The notes under the pieces: model-generated
What the model saw: the letters and a program-made list of their open reading frames with translations, nothing else
What the model was told of the DNA's origin: nothing
The model's database searches: none
Made by a program: the position numbers and the translations under genes
Part shown: piece after piece, positions 22,538 through 34,178 of the stretch
Layout: each line of letters begins with the position of its first letter
Numbering within the stretch: the first letter of the stretch is position 1
Assembly: GCA_018398585.1 (NCBI GenBank)
Contig: JAGTTD010000015.1
Span: 4,283,001 to 4,347,000, forward strand
DNA: 64,000 bases
Source: Simmondsia chinensis
Lineage: Eukaryota > Streptophyta > Magnoliopsida > Caryophyllales > Simmondsiaceae
Direction of reading: 5' to 3'

Positions 22538-23340
22538 ATACCTTTGGATACATATCGAGGCTTCAGACCCAATTAAAAAGACAAATGATCATATGCCATT
22601 GATTGCCATGAGCTAATCAAGTGGACGACTTTACCCAATCAAGTCTGTGCATCAAAAAATATTCTTTCCAAGCCCAAGAATCTCGAGGTTTAGGAGTGTA
22701 ATTAAGAAAGTCCTAATGGTGGAGGAATTTACCTTCCACGAGCTGCACCTGGACATCGTTCTAATTACACAATACTTTCCTGCAAAGTTTGTACAGAAAA
22801 GCTTTATATATAGCTTAAATTCTCCGTAATCCTAGTCCTCTTGTGCCTTTAGGTATACAGTTTTTGTCCTTTTCGACCATCTTTATCGACCTAAGTGAAT
22901 ACTTCATTTCCACAAAAATCTCTATTAGCCTTATTATCTCAACTAATGGGCACTGGAATTCGAAGATAGATATTGGTCCAGCTAAATTCATGGGGACATT
23001 TTCAGAAAAACAAAAATCGATCTTATAAAGATTGACCAACTGGCTAGCTATATTTTGTGACTCTGGCAAGTCTCTAGGTAACGTAACGAAACAACAAACT
23101 ATCATCCGCAAATAGAAGAGAAAGAACTCAGGGAAACAAATTATAATATCTTAGCACCAAAGCTAGCATGTTCTAAATCGATTTTATCTCGTACATGCTT
23201 CACAAGAGCATTTATACACAAAATGAAGAGAAAAGGGATAACAAAACCCAGCTTTTCTTATGTCTAATTCCAGAGCTATCCAAACTTTTTTCCCCTTGTT
23301 TTTGACGAAACCAATCTAAAGTTTATGTCCAATAAGAACA
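22130..23340 (-). mobile_element. L1-type LINE ORF2 relic (reverse transcriptase to zf-RVT)
   Basis: On the - strand, in order from high to low coordinates: a damaged segment resembling the RT region before the active site (CYPFSLHFVYKC), an LLFADDSLLF active-site motif (FADD variant of YADD, about 23,105-23,135), KGTRGLGLRRI, DSWAWKEYF, and a zf-RVT domain (RIKIFVWQLVHNALTT, ETIDHLF) ending at 22,197. Several frameshifts and stops are present. The order matches plant L1-type ORF2 proteins; the endonuclease part is absent. Confidence 0.75.
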
Positions 23341-23789
23341 TTGTCATGGATAGATCTTCCCGGAGGGAAAGCACCTTGGACCGGGTGGATCAGTGAGCTA
23401 AGAAGGGTTAGCAACAATCTTATTGTATTAGAAACACTTTCGGGATTGTATTATTTGGATGTTCAACTGTAATAACGCTCCTCAATTATGTTGAACTTTG
23501 ACTTGCAATTCAATAATTGAAAAACGACTAACAATTTACTATACTTAGAACACCCTTTTCAAAAGGATTTTCTTCAACATATTGCTATTCTTGGCTAAAC
23601 ATATCAATTTTAGTACAAATACGATTTTGGAACATGCAACTTTAAATTGCACGACGTGAGAGAGAGTGAGAGAAAAAGAAATAAAAATAGAAGAGTGGGG
23701 TGAAAAAGAGAAACATAACGATGTTGTAAATATGAGAAAATAAGAATAAGAACCTATGAAAATGTTCAAAAGAAAAAAAAAACCCATAA
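23341..23789. other. Intergenic DNA, nothing recognised
   Basis: AT-rich sequence without a supported gene; a short A-rich, pyrimidine-poor stretch lies before the solo LTR. Confidence 0.4.
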
Positions 23790-23794
23790 AATAT

Positions 23795-24266
23795 TGTTAG
23801 CAATATATCTCAAAATTCCTTAGAAGTCTAAGTAGGGAAGCCGTGAGGAGGCCGATCGATCAGGTGAAGCTCGATCAATCGAGAATGTGATGTACGTTTG
23901 GGACGCCGGCAGTGAGCTCACCGATCTATCGGGACCCCCCGATCGATCGGGAGCCGCGTATCCACACGGGTATATATATGGACATAGGGTTATGTCAGAT
24001 TATATTCCAATTAAATTTCTTTCCCCAATGGCGTCGCATCCAACCAAACGAGGGAGAGAGAAAAAATGAGTGATTGTAATTCTTCTTTTTGATTCAATAA
24101 TAAAAGTTCCAATATTCGTCCGTGGTTTTCTTCCCTCTCAATTGTAGAGGGGTTTCCACGTAAATTATTGTGTTCTTGTATTTGATTCTCTTTAGTCTAT
24201 TTTACTTCGTGATTGTCGTGGTATTTGATTCGAATCCAGTACTTGAGATTTCCGCATTTCCTCACA
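23795..24266 (+). mobile_element. Solo LTR with AATAT target duplication
   Basis: A 472-bp segment starts TGTTAGCAATATATC and ends TTTCCTCACA (TG...CA ends). It is flanked by AATAT at 23,790-23,794 and again at 24,267-24,271. A TATATATA box (about 23,973) and a TTCAATAATAAAAG polyadenylation-like region (about 24,091) fit U3 and R. No internal domain or second LTR is attached, so it is a solo LTR, presumably left after recombination. The U3 part contains several CGATCGATCGGG-like palindromic words. Confidence 0.8.
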
Positions 24267-24271
24267 AATAT

Positions 24272-24644
24272 ACAGAGGAAAACTTTGGAAAATAGCTTTA
24301 ATGTCTTTTTTATTAATTTTTCAAAAGAATAGAAAAAATGAAAAATTAATTTTCAACTTCTATGTTTCTGAATATTTCATACGTTTTGGATTTTTTTTTT
24401 TTTTGATATTTTACTTTCAATTTTTTTCATAATTTGACAAAAACTAAAAATAAAAAATCATTTCTAAAATTTAATGTTTAATTTTTAAAACAAAAATTTG
24501 TAAATTAAAAAGACAGGAAAGTAATCTTAACATTTTTTAGGCAAAGATCATGTACTATGCATTTTGTCATATTAAATAATAATTTTTGTCAGTCACAAAA
24601 TATATATGACTCTTGTGCGACAATGAGAGAAGAGGGGAGTAAAT
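24272..24644. other. A/T-rich foldback-like sequence
   Basis: A- and T-runs resembling the GTTTGGTAT-type MITEs in composition; no clear ends were found. Confidence 0.35.
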
Positions 24645-25275
24645 TAAGACCAACAACAACATACCCAGTGTCTCGAGGGCTCCTGCATAAGCAGGGTGTG
24701 GGAGAGGTGTGATGTACGCAGCCTTACCCTTAGAAGTGCTCCTCGATCCTAAACGGTTATATCGGTTACACCTATACTAATCCTCCACTGAGCTCTATCT
24801 AGGGTTATCTTCTCATTTAGGTTGAGATAGGCGAAGCCCTGTTAAATTGTCTCCATCCAACTCTTTTTTGGCCTACTCTCCCCCTCTTTGCGTATGTAAT
24901 ATAGAGTTGTTCACACCTCCTAACAGGGGCAGTGCTCGGTCTCCTCCTGACATGCCCAAAATACCGCAAACGTTGCTCCCCCAATTTACTTCTTATAATT
25001 TCATTTCTGATCTTATCCTTCCTTGTGTGTCCACACATCCATCTCAGCATCATCATCTCAGTCACCTTCAACTTTTGCGTGTGATGATGCTTAATTGGCC
25101 AGCACTCCGCCTCGTAAGACATAACCGGTCTTACTACCGTCTTGTAGTATTTTTCTTTTAACTTTAACGAGAACTTCCTATCGCATAGTACCACAGACGC
25201 CATCCTCCATTTATACCAACCCACTTTAATCCAGTTGTTGACATCTGCATCTACTTCGCCGTCTTGTTGCACCAT
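24645..25275 (-). mobile_element. RTE-type LINE 3' end with SINE-like TTG tail
   Basis: On the - strand the coding relic (below) is followed by a short spacer. A 3' end with GGTAAGGCTGCGTACATC, CCCTGCTTATGCAGGAGCCC and CACTGGGTATGTTGTTG then follows, the same body and tail found on the SINEs of this window. Either the LINE naturally ends this way and is their partner, or a truncated SINE landed exactly at its 3' end. Confidence 0.7.
24817..25275 (-). pseudogene. RTE-type reverse transcriptase C-terminal relic
   Basis: 152 codons on the - strand carry the plant RTE LINE C-terminal signature: DGEVDADVNNWIKVGWYKWR, then RPVMSYEAECWPIK, MMMLRWMCGHTRKDKIRNE and LRYFGHVRRRPSTAPVRRCE. The catalytic YADD region is absent (5' truncation), and a deletion seems to lie between KLG and LRYFGH. 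Past the stop, another frame continues with the expected ITLDRAQWR, so a frameshift near 24,840 is likely. Confidence 0.85.
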
Positions 25276-25497
25276 GGAACAGAGGAATAAATTCAGACCA
25301 TTAAATCTAAATCAAGAAAATCTAGACCATTAACTCTAATAAAAGATATAAAAGTAATTTTGAAATTTGATCCCTTTATTTAGATTTAATGATCATAATG
25401 TACTCTTCTTATCTCTCATTCTTTCATCAGATATATATATATATATTTGGTGATTTAAAAGGTGCTTAATATTTTGCTCAAAAAAAGTTATTTAATA

Positions 25498-25740
25498 GGG
25501 TAAATTATATATCAGTACCATGAAGTTTGACATATTAATTTTTTAGTCCACAAATTTTGTGAAATAATTTTTTTTAAAGTTTATATGTATTTAACAAAAT
25601 AGTCCAAATAGCGGTGTGTAAGTGCAAAATATGGCCCGTTTTCATTTTTTTACACTATTGTTTAAACTATTTTATTAACTACATTAAACTTGTTAGAGTA
25701 ACGAATACACCATACCTCGAGATATTAATATATAATTTAC
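25498..25740. mobile_element. Foldback MITE, family A
   Basis: The left end GGGTAAATTATATATCAGTA and the right end (reverse complement GTAAATTATATATTAATATC) are inverted repeats around an AT-rich core. A related copy lies in intron 2 of the COR413 gene at 58.39-58.76 kb. Confidence 0.55.
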
Positions 25741-25829
25741 CATACTTAATATAGCAAAATATATATATGATAGATTTGTTAAAAATAAGTACATGAAATC
25801 TTTATCTATATTTATGAAAAATTATCATA

Positions 25830-26320
25830 TAAGTACCCTGAGATTTGGTCATTTATTACTTAAGTCCCCAGACATTTCAATATATACAATAAAGTACCCT
25901 GAAATTTGAAAATTTTATCATTTAGGTACCCAATGTCGAAATTTGATGAATTTTTGTGAGAAATATGCCAATTTTATGCGAAATATGCTATTATGGTGCA
26001 TAATAACGATCATATATACAAGCTATTTCAATATTTTTAACAAAAATTTACCGAATTAAGATAACAACTTTCACTTAATTTGGATGCAAACTATCATCAT
26101 AGTACCTAAATTAAGTGTTATATCAATATTTTTTCATAAAATATCATCAAATTCTAATGGATATACTTATATATTGTCTGAAATCATGTTTTACTTTAAT
26201 ATTTTTCAATGACAATCCAATAAAGTTTGGAAAAACGGTATTTAATTAATAAAATTTTAGAACATAAAAGTACCTAAATAAAAAAAATTTAAACATCAAG
26301 GTAACATATTGTATATTTTA
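25830..26320. mobile_element. Foldback MITE, family B
   Basis: It contains TACCCTGAAATTTGAAAATT near its left end and an inverted counterpart rich in AATAAAATTTTAGAACATAA and AGTACCTAAAT at its right end. It is similar to the 15.1-15.6 kb copy. Confidence 0.45.
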
Positions 26321-26339
26321 AAACCCACAATGTTTTTTC

Positions 26340-26939
26340 AATGATAATTTTTTTTTTTTTTTAATTTTGCTATTTTTAATCTAATATTAGATCCCTCTCT
26401 CCTAGGATATATTCCTTAAAATCCTAGAAAGATTCTCTCAAATTGATAATCAACACTTTGAGATAGATAAGACCCTTTTTTTGGGTTGAACCGGACACCA
26501 ACCCCACACTTAACTTCATTTGATTCTTCCACTTATCTCTCTCTCTGTCTCTCTTCAATCATTCTCTGCTCGAGTTTAACTTCTCTCTCTCTCTCTCTCT
26601 TCGTGTGTTGTGTTCATCTCCTCCCAATCATCATACGTACGTCACATACTTAGCATTTTAGAATTGGGTTTTCAGTAAAACTAAGTTTTGATGAAAGAAA
26701 TTAAGGGAAGCAATCGTGGGTTAGACTGAGTAAACCCCAATTTTCAACTCCCATTTCCTCTTTCTTCACGTATCTCTCTCTCTCTCTCTCTTGATTAAGA
26801 AGGAAATTCTTGTTGGAGTTTGTTGTTTCTCACTTTTGGATTTAAGGGTATTCTCTCGCTTTCTCTTTTATGTTCTTCCTTTTTTTGGGGGGTCGGGCCC
26901 TTTGAAAATAGTCTCTGTAAAGGATATCATCTTAAACAG
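26340..26939 (+). promoter_or_regulatory. MEI2-like upstream region and probable 5' leader exon
   Basis: Pyrimidine-rich leader sequence with TCTCTC runs at about 26,537-26,555, 26,581-26,601 and 26,772-26,792. It ends in a good donor AAACAG/GTAAGG at 26,939/26,940. I infer that transcription starts in or near the CT-rich part and that the leader is spliced to the coding exon starting at 28,901. No TATA box was assigned. Confidence 0.5.
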
Positions 26940-27117
26940 GTAAGGCTTAATTTCACTGGGTTGTTTTAGGCTTCACCCAGGAATTGACATATTTGAGGTT
27001 CACATTTAAGTTCAAGTGTGATTTTATTCCAAAATTAATTGATATTAATCTCTCATCTCTAACTCTTGTGTGACTTTACTAGACTCACATGTGAAGTCCT
27101 TCAACACTTACCATTAC

Positions 27118-27184
27118 CAAACCCTGCCTAAGCGGGAGCTTCTATGAGGCACCAGGCCGTTGCTGTTGTTGTTGTTGTCCTGTT
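27118..27184 (+). mobile_element. SINE 3' fragment with TTG tail
   Basis: ACCCTGCCTAAGCGGGAGC, GAGGCACCAGGC and a GTTGTTGTTGTTG tail are the terminal part of the same SINE family, in sense orientation within the leader intron. Confidence 0.6.
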
Positions 27185-28573
27185 GTTTGATTCTTAGAAT
27201 GTGTTTTTATATTCCGGTGCATGTGATGATCATTAGTTTGGAATTGTTTGATAATGGGGGATTAATTGGGGGAAGGGGGTTAATGAAATTTGTGTTGTTT
27301 TGCTGTACTTTAGGGTTAATTGGTGGTTTTCTAGTTTAATTTGAGGTGGGTTTTGTTTTTGTTTGTGAATTTCCTGTTTTTTCTCCTTGATTGGGGTTTT
27401 AAAGTATCCCTCACTTTATTATGGGAATAGTAAGAAATGGGTTTAGGCTTGTAGCGGCAAGTCGGGGTGATTGTATTCTAATATAGAATAGGAATTCTTC
27501 GACAATTTATCTTAATTTCAGTCATGTCGTTCCAAGTTTATTTTTTTGCACTATCTGCAAGATTTTATGACATATTCGCATAAAGTCAATGGGAAATTAT
27601 GATCTCATCAAATTAGAGGCTCTGCTAAATGATCTAAACTCAGACTTGAAATAGGGTGTTAGTAGTTGATGAAATTTAGCAATTGATAGCATGGCCATGC
27701 CTGGAGTTCCAATTATAGTGTTGGTTAATGGGTTTGAATGAAATTGCCTTTTCGGAAGTGGGGTATGTTCTCCTTTCATTTATGACTAGGGCTTTTACCA
27801 AATGCTGGTTATCTTGATGGACCATGGTTTTAGTCTCTGGGATATTTACTTTTGTAGTTAAGTGGGCTTAGGGTATCTAAACTTATGATCTGTTGGCCCA
27901 GGGCCTCAACCTTGGTAGTGTTTAGCGATGGAACGAACCCCTCATTGGCTTTTGGTCTTAGTGATGTTGCTGCCTGGCTTTGTTTTTTTATGCAATAGCA
28001 CCCTTTTGTATATCATTTCATTATATTGCTTTGTATGTATTAGGTTAAGTTCTCATTTGTGTTGCAAAATCAAGGTCATGGTTGCGGATAGTTGTTTAAG
28101 AACGTACTTGGGTTTTCTGCAAAAATGGCTCACTTTGATAACATGATATGTGTTCTTCGTTGGTGGGACTATTTTGGTGAAACATGAGATGGATAATCCA
28201 ATGTCTATGAAGTGATAATTTTGGCAGAAGACCCAATTGGTACTTTTAAAAATGTTAATAACCATGGGCTCGACACCAAGCACCTCTATTCCCGCAACAA
28301 GGAGCCTGACAAATGTTTACTAAATTGTACGTGAAGTCTTCATGTATTTCATTAGTAGAGATACCTTGTTTCTAGTGGATCATGCGTTGTAATAGTAATT
28401 GGACTTCAGTTCCTTCCTCTTAGTAGTAGAGATCGTGGGTTTGATTGCAAGCCTTGTGGTAGTAAATGCGGCTATTGTTACAATCATGTGGGGTGAGATA
28501 GATGTGTCTCTTGGACATTTGAATATCTGGGGGAAATATGTTATTTCCAATTTTTGTACTCTAACAACACAAC

Positions 28574-28703
28574 AACGGCCCAGTGACTCAAAGAGGCTCC
28601 CGCCAGGCTGGGTCTATGGGGGTAAGATGTATGTATATGCCTTACCCCTACAGGGTGTTACCCTAAAGGGAGGCTATTTCCAAAGGGGCCTGAATCCTAA
28701 AAG
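28574..28703 (-). mobile_element. SINE in MEI2-like leader intron
   Basis: The Au/TS-like body is on the - strand (GGCATATACATACATC and CCCAGCCTGGCGGGAGCC). It is flanked by CTAACAACACAAC (28,561-28,573) and CTCAACAACACAAC (28,704-28,717), a duplication with one indel. The 5S head is missing. Confidence 0.65.
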
Positions 28704-28911
28704 CTCAACAACACAACTTTGTGACTTGAAATTTGTTTTTTTTCTGAACTCTGGCTGCAAAGAAGGATCACATCATGTGGTGCATGCAGTTAGACTTCTT
28801 TCTGAGGAAAATATTAACCCCTTAAGGTTATTATTCGTAGCATTGATTTTGTGATGCTCGTAGTTTGTATTCTTGATAATTCATTATTGTTGTTTGGCAG
28901 ATAGTGATGAG

Positions 28912-31900
28912 ATGGATCAGCGTTTAGACAAGTCTGGTTCAGGTAAATGTTAAGGAGTCTACGTTATTAAGGTGAGAGTGACCTATATCGTGCTGATTAT
29001 GACATGTCTATCTATTATGGTAGGTCTTTCGAAGATCCCGTCGATTGAAAAATCCAAAGAAATGAGAACTCCTGCATTGGATTTTAGATCTAGATCTACA
29101 TTATATCATTCCTCTACAGATGCCACCCTTTTCTCTAGCTCAGTACCAGTCCTTCCAAATGAGAAGAGTATGTATTTATTCACAAAAAAGATATACGCTG
29201 AGCTCTATTTCCATCGTCTTCTTAACCTTTTTGATTGCTTATGTGCAGTGTGCATAAGTGACCCTGAAAATGGTCGTGAATCTGTTGATGATGCAGCAGT
29301 GAGTTTGAATAAACTTCAACAAGATGTGGAGGGCAATGATTCACTTGAAGATGTTGTGAATCATGCAGTCGGTTTTGTACTACTGGATGATGAGGATGAG
29401 CTGTTCGCTGATTTAGCAAACGACTATGATTTTACCGGAATGCTTACTCAGCATGATGAACTGGATGAGAATGATCTTTTTACCAATGTAGGTGGTATGG
29501 AGTTGGACAATGATGTAAAAGAGAATTTGAGCATGGGCATGTCAAAGATGAACTTATCTGATGGTGTTATTGGCAATGGGGTAATCCATTATGGCGCCTC
29601 AAATGGTGTTGGGACTGTCGCTGGAGAGCATCCATTTGGGGAGCATCCTTCTCGCACTCTGTTCGTCCGCAACATTAACAGCAACGTGGAGGACTCAGAA
29701 CTGAGAAGTCTTTTTGAGGTAATATTGAGAAGAAGAACATATGTATAGTTCCACGCTGTGTTACCAGAGTCTGGGTATGAGAATCAGACAAAAATATTCG
29801 CTAAAAGGTCTGACTTGGCTGTTTTTTAAGATAATTCTGTTTCTGGTCTAATTTGAAGTGTTCAAATGCCATAAAAATGTCCAAGCGTTCTTACCTGACT
29901 TAGGCACTTTGGGGCAGAATTAAGTTGAGGTAACTATGGTTTCACTATTATTCCGGAGTGCAGAGTTAACATATAACCTTTTTTGCCATTGGTTTTGCGT
30001 GATTTATTGCAACACATGACTGCTTATGCAACCAAAGACGCATGAAACAGGTGCCTTATCATAGTGCATCTTGCTTTATGAATCTCTGATGAGAAATGAT
30101 ATGCTACCTAGCATGGCCATTCTTGTGGTGTTTAAGATAAATATGGCATCTGACTTGAATAATCTCATGCTGTGATTATCTTACCGGTTTACAGGTCCTT
30201 TTTGGTGTGTTGTTGCCTTGTTATATCCTGCTAGTTTTTGTTACTATACGATTAAGTTGAATTTAGTTGCGTTACAGTGCTTCCTTTCGGCATTAGGATG
30301 ATCTCTAGTTTGATTGATGTTGGTCATGCGGCTTTTATCATTCATTGCTTCATATCACATAGGATATGAGTAAGCTATTTTGGAAATTGACTAATTTGTT
30401 GCAGTGTTTATCACTGTATGTTCACAGTACTGAACTTTCCTCTATCAAATTCAAATGCTAATGCTTTCATTTTTCCTAATATTTGGTAAAGAATTAAGTA
30501 ATTGCTCTTTATTTGCAGCAATATGGCGACATCCGTAGTTTATACGCTCAATGTAAACACAGGGGCTTTGTGATGATATCTTACTATGATATTCGTGATG
30601 CACGAACTGCCATGCGTGCATTACAAAACAAGCCACTACGCCGAAGGAAACTGGACATTCATTTTTCAATTCCAAAGGTTTTCTTTCCTAAAAGAACTCT
30701 ACTTGGTTTGGTCTTTAATCGATGTTCCTCATCACTGTTTTAAGCTGTATTCCTTTGTGACGCTTTGGCAGGATAATCCCTCAGAAAAAGATATTAACCA
30801 GGGAACCTTGGTGGTCTTTAATTTGGACCCATCTGTGTCGAACGAGGATCTGCTTCAGATATTTGGCTCTTATGGAGAGGTCAAAGAGGTGATATATTTT
30901 TACTTCTGAATATTTATGTTATTCGGTTTGGAATGTTATGTATTTAGAATGACTTCATTGACTTGCAAAGCAGATAAGGGAAACTCCTAACAAGAAGCAC
31001 CATAAATTCATTGAATTTTATGACGTCAGAGACGCAGATGCAGCACTTAGGGCGTTGAATCGTATTGATATTGCTGGGAAACGCATAAAGCTTGAACCTA
31101 GTCGTCCTGGTGGGACACGTCGAAGCTGGATGTTACAATTGAATCAAGAGCTTGAACACGATGATCCCCGGTTCCAGCTCCATGTTGGTTCCCCAATAAC
31201 CAATTCACCTCCAGGTTAATTCTTAGATCTTGGCTACTTTCTTGTTTACTGTTGTGCATGTTCAAGCGGGTTGGTTGGTGTCAGGTAAGTGCTTCTGTAT
31301 GATCCTATAATCCCAACTTAAACTCAAGGGGAGATTCTATAGGATGGTGATTAGACGAGTTGTTTACTTTGTTGGTTCCTAATATTCGTATCTTTATATT
31401 GGTCTCTCATTTTTTCTTTTGTTCAAAATAGTTCTCTCTTTTTTTTTTCGGTCATCCAAAATAGTTCTCATTGTTTGCAAGTTATTAAAGTTTGACCTTT
31501 GCCCCTTTTTTTTATTTAAAATAGTCTCTTATGTTTACTTTTATGATGAAATATGCCCCTCGCCTATTAATTTTTACCTAGTGTCAATTACCAAATGGGA
31601 ACTTCTGAGCAATCTTACAACTATTAGGGATTATTTTGAACAAAAGGAAAAAATGAAGATCCAGTTTAAACAAACTTATAAACATTAGAGACCAACGGAG
31701 TAAATAACTCGTGATTAGACTTGCTATTCTTTATGTTTAAGAATGTAAGGAAACCAAGTATCATCATGTACAAAAGATGAATGTATCAGAGATGAAGATG
31801 TTGTGATAGATGTATGTACTCACAAGAATATATAAGATTATGAGTGCAATCCATATCAGGTGAAGATGTGACCCATTGAAAATAAAATGTGTGAGTTGCA

Positions 31901-34114
31901 TCTAAGGTGGTTTGGGCATCTCAAGTAGAGACCGTTCTTTGGTGAGAAGAGATGAGATGATGGAGTTACCTGTGTTCAGAAGGTAGAGGGGGCTCAAAAA
32001 TATATGGCTTTACTTCATGAAGAAAGACCTTATTTTAGTTAGAGCTGAACGATGAAGTGATTCATGATACAAAGCAGGGGCTTGATCCATGTACCTGACC
32101 CTACCTAATCGGGAAAACGGCTTAAATTATTGTTGTAGTCTTTTTGCCCCTTGATAGAATTGTTCTTGTAGGTTAACTTTCAAATTCCTTGGGGTCAGTT
32201 CGGTAAACATTAATGTTTGCGCTTGTGGTTTGTGAGAAACTAAAACCTAGATCTGGAAACATACTTCTCTTGTTTTTTGTTCCTATTTTCAATTTTCACT
32301 CAAAGGAGAAACTGGAAATAAAAACCAAAAACAAGAAAAATCATTTTTAAAACATGATTTTTAGTTCTAAAAAAACCAAAAATTGGAAACAGAAAACGAT
32401 ACCAAGGAGACCTTTAGTTCTTTGGAATCTTATGCATTACAAACCTGATATAGAGCACTGTCCATTACAGGTAACTGGGTGCAGGTCAACGGTACCATTG
32501 AACAAAGCCCTATGCATACTTTTAGTAGATCTCCGGGATTTAGGACCATGAGTTCCACGACTGGAAGCCCTTTACCTGGGTTAACGTCAATATTGCACTC
32601 TCAGTCACCTAACTCCGTAAAACTCGCTCCCATTGGCAAGGACCATGGTAGGGGAAGCCATGTGGGACCGGTGTCCAACTCGAATCTCGAACAGAGATCT
32701 AGCTTACTGTCCTCGTTTGGTGCTTCAACTTCGAATGGCTCAACAATTGAGATGTTATCTGGGCCCCAGTTCCTTTGGGGTAGCCCCGATTCATATTCTG
32801 ACCAGGCCAAAACGAATGCTTGGGCAAGACCGTCACTGGGCCATCCATCTAATGGTCAACGCCCTGGTTTCCCCTTTTCTGCTCGCCCAGGCACATATGT
32901 TGGTTCATCTCAACATCACCATCACCATGTTGGGTCCGCTCCTTCTGGTGTTCATCTGGACAGGCACTTTGGCTTCTTTCCTGAATCACCAGACACGTCA
33001 TTTATTCACCAAGCTGCTTTTGGAGGCATGAATGTCGGTCCCAGCAACGGGAGTTACCCAATCACTGTCGGGCCTCGAGCTGCAGCTCACACTGGCATCG
33101 CCGGAAACATGTCTGAAAATGGCTCTCCGAGCTTTAGGATGATGTCTTCACCGAGATTTAGTCCTGTGTTTCTTGGAAATGGTCTATATCCTGGACTAAA
33201 TTTGAACAATTTGGAGTCTGAACGTATTTATAGTAGAAGGATTGAGAACAGCTCGAACCAGGTAGATAGCAAGAAGCTGTTTCGGTTGGATTTGGAGAAA
33301 ATTGCGAGCGGTGAAGATACCAGGACAACTTTGATGATAAAAAATATTCCAAACAAGTGAGTGCTGCCTTTATGATATATCTGATATAGAGTCATATGGC
33401 TCGTCTTCTATTTTGCATTTTTGGGTTAAATTTGTTGCTTTATATTTCTTGTTTCCAGATATACCTCGAAGATGTTGCTGGCCGCTATCGATGAAAAGCA
33501 CAAGGGCACTTATGATTTTGTCTATTTGCCTATAGATTTTAAGGTAACTTGATTATTGCTGTCTTGGGCATTGATAAAAACACTGCCAAGGTTGAGGACA
33601 TAAAAGCCTGTTTGGTATTGTTTTTTATTTATAGTTTTTGGAACTAAAATCTAGGTTTTTGGAAATAATTTTTCTGATTTCTGGATTTTTATTTTTTTTT
33701 TTTTTTTTTGGCTTATTGAGTGAAAACTTAAAAGAGAGAACCAAAAACTAGAAAAAAAAGAAAGCATTTTCAAAACCCAGTTTTTAGTTTTTCAAAAGCT
33801 GAAAATTGTAAAGCAAAAAAGGGATACTAAACAAGCCTTGAGACATGTGGTCATCGGTTTAAATCTCCTCACCCTCAACCTCGGTTATGTTCCAATGGTA
33901 CTTGTGTCTGTCTGTTGCTTCCCCCCTCCCTCTTTCTCTTCTCAACTTAATTCGGCTGATGTCCATTCTGTCTGCTTATGCAGAACAAATGCAATGTGGG
34001 CTACGCGTTTATTAATATGCTGTCACCTTCACATATCATACCATTCTACAAGGTTCTGCTTCCAAATCCTACTACTTGATTATGCTTCACACGCTCTAAA
34101 CTGACTCCCCCCCG

Positions 34115-34178
<64 letters not shown>

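Larger units (their letters stand above)
26940..28900 (+). other. MEI2-like leader intron
   Basis: About 2 kb between the leader donor and the acceptor TGTTTGGCAG at 28,891-28,900. It contains two SINE pieces. A longer open frame at 28,399-28,854 runs through the SINE and is not considered a gene. Confidence 0.5.

Noticed and set aside
28399..28854. 151-codon frame that looks membrane-like
   Set aside because: It passes through a SINE with flanking duplication inside the MEI2-like leader intron.
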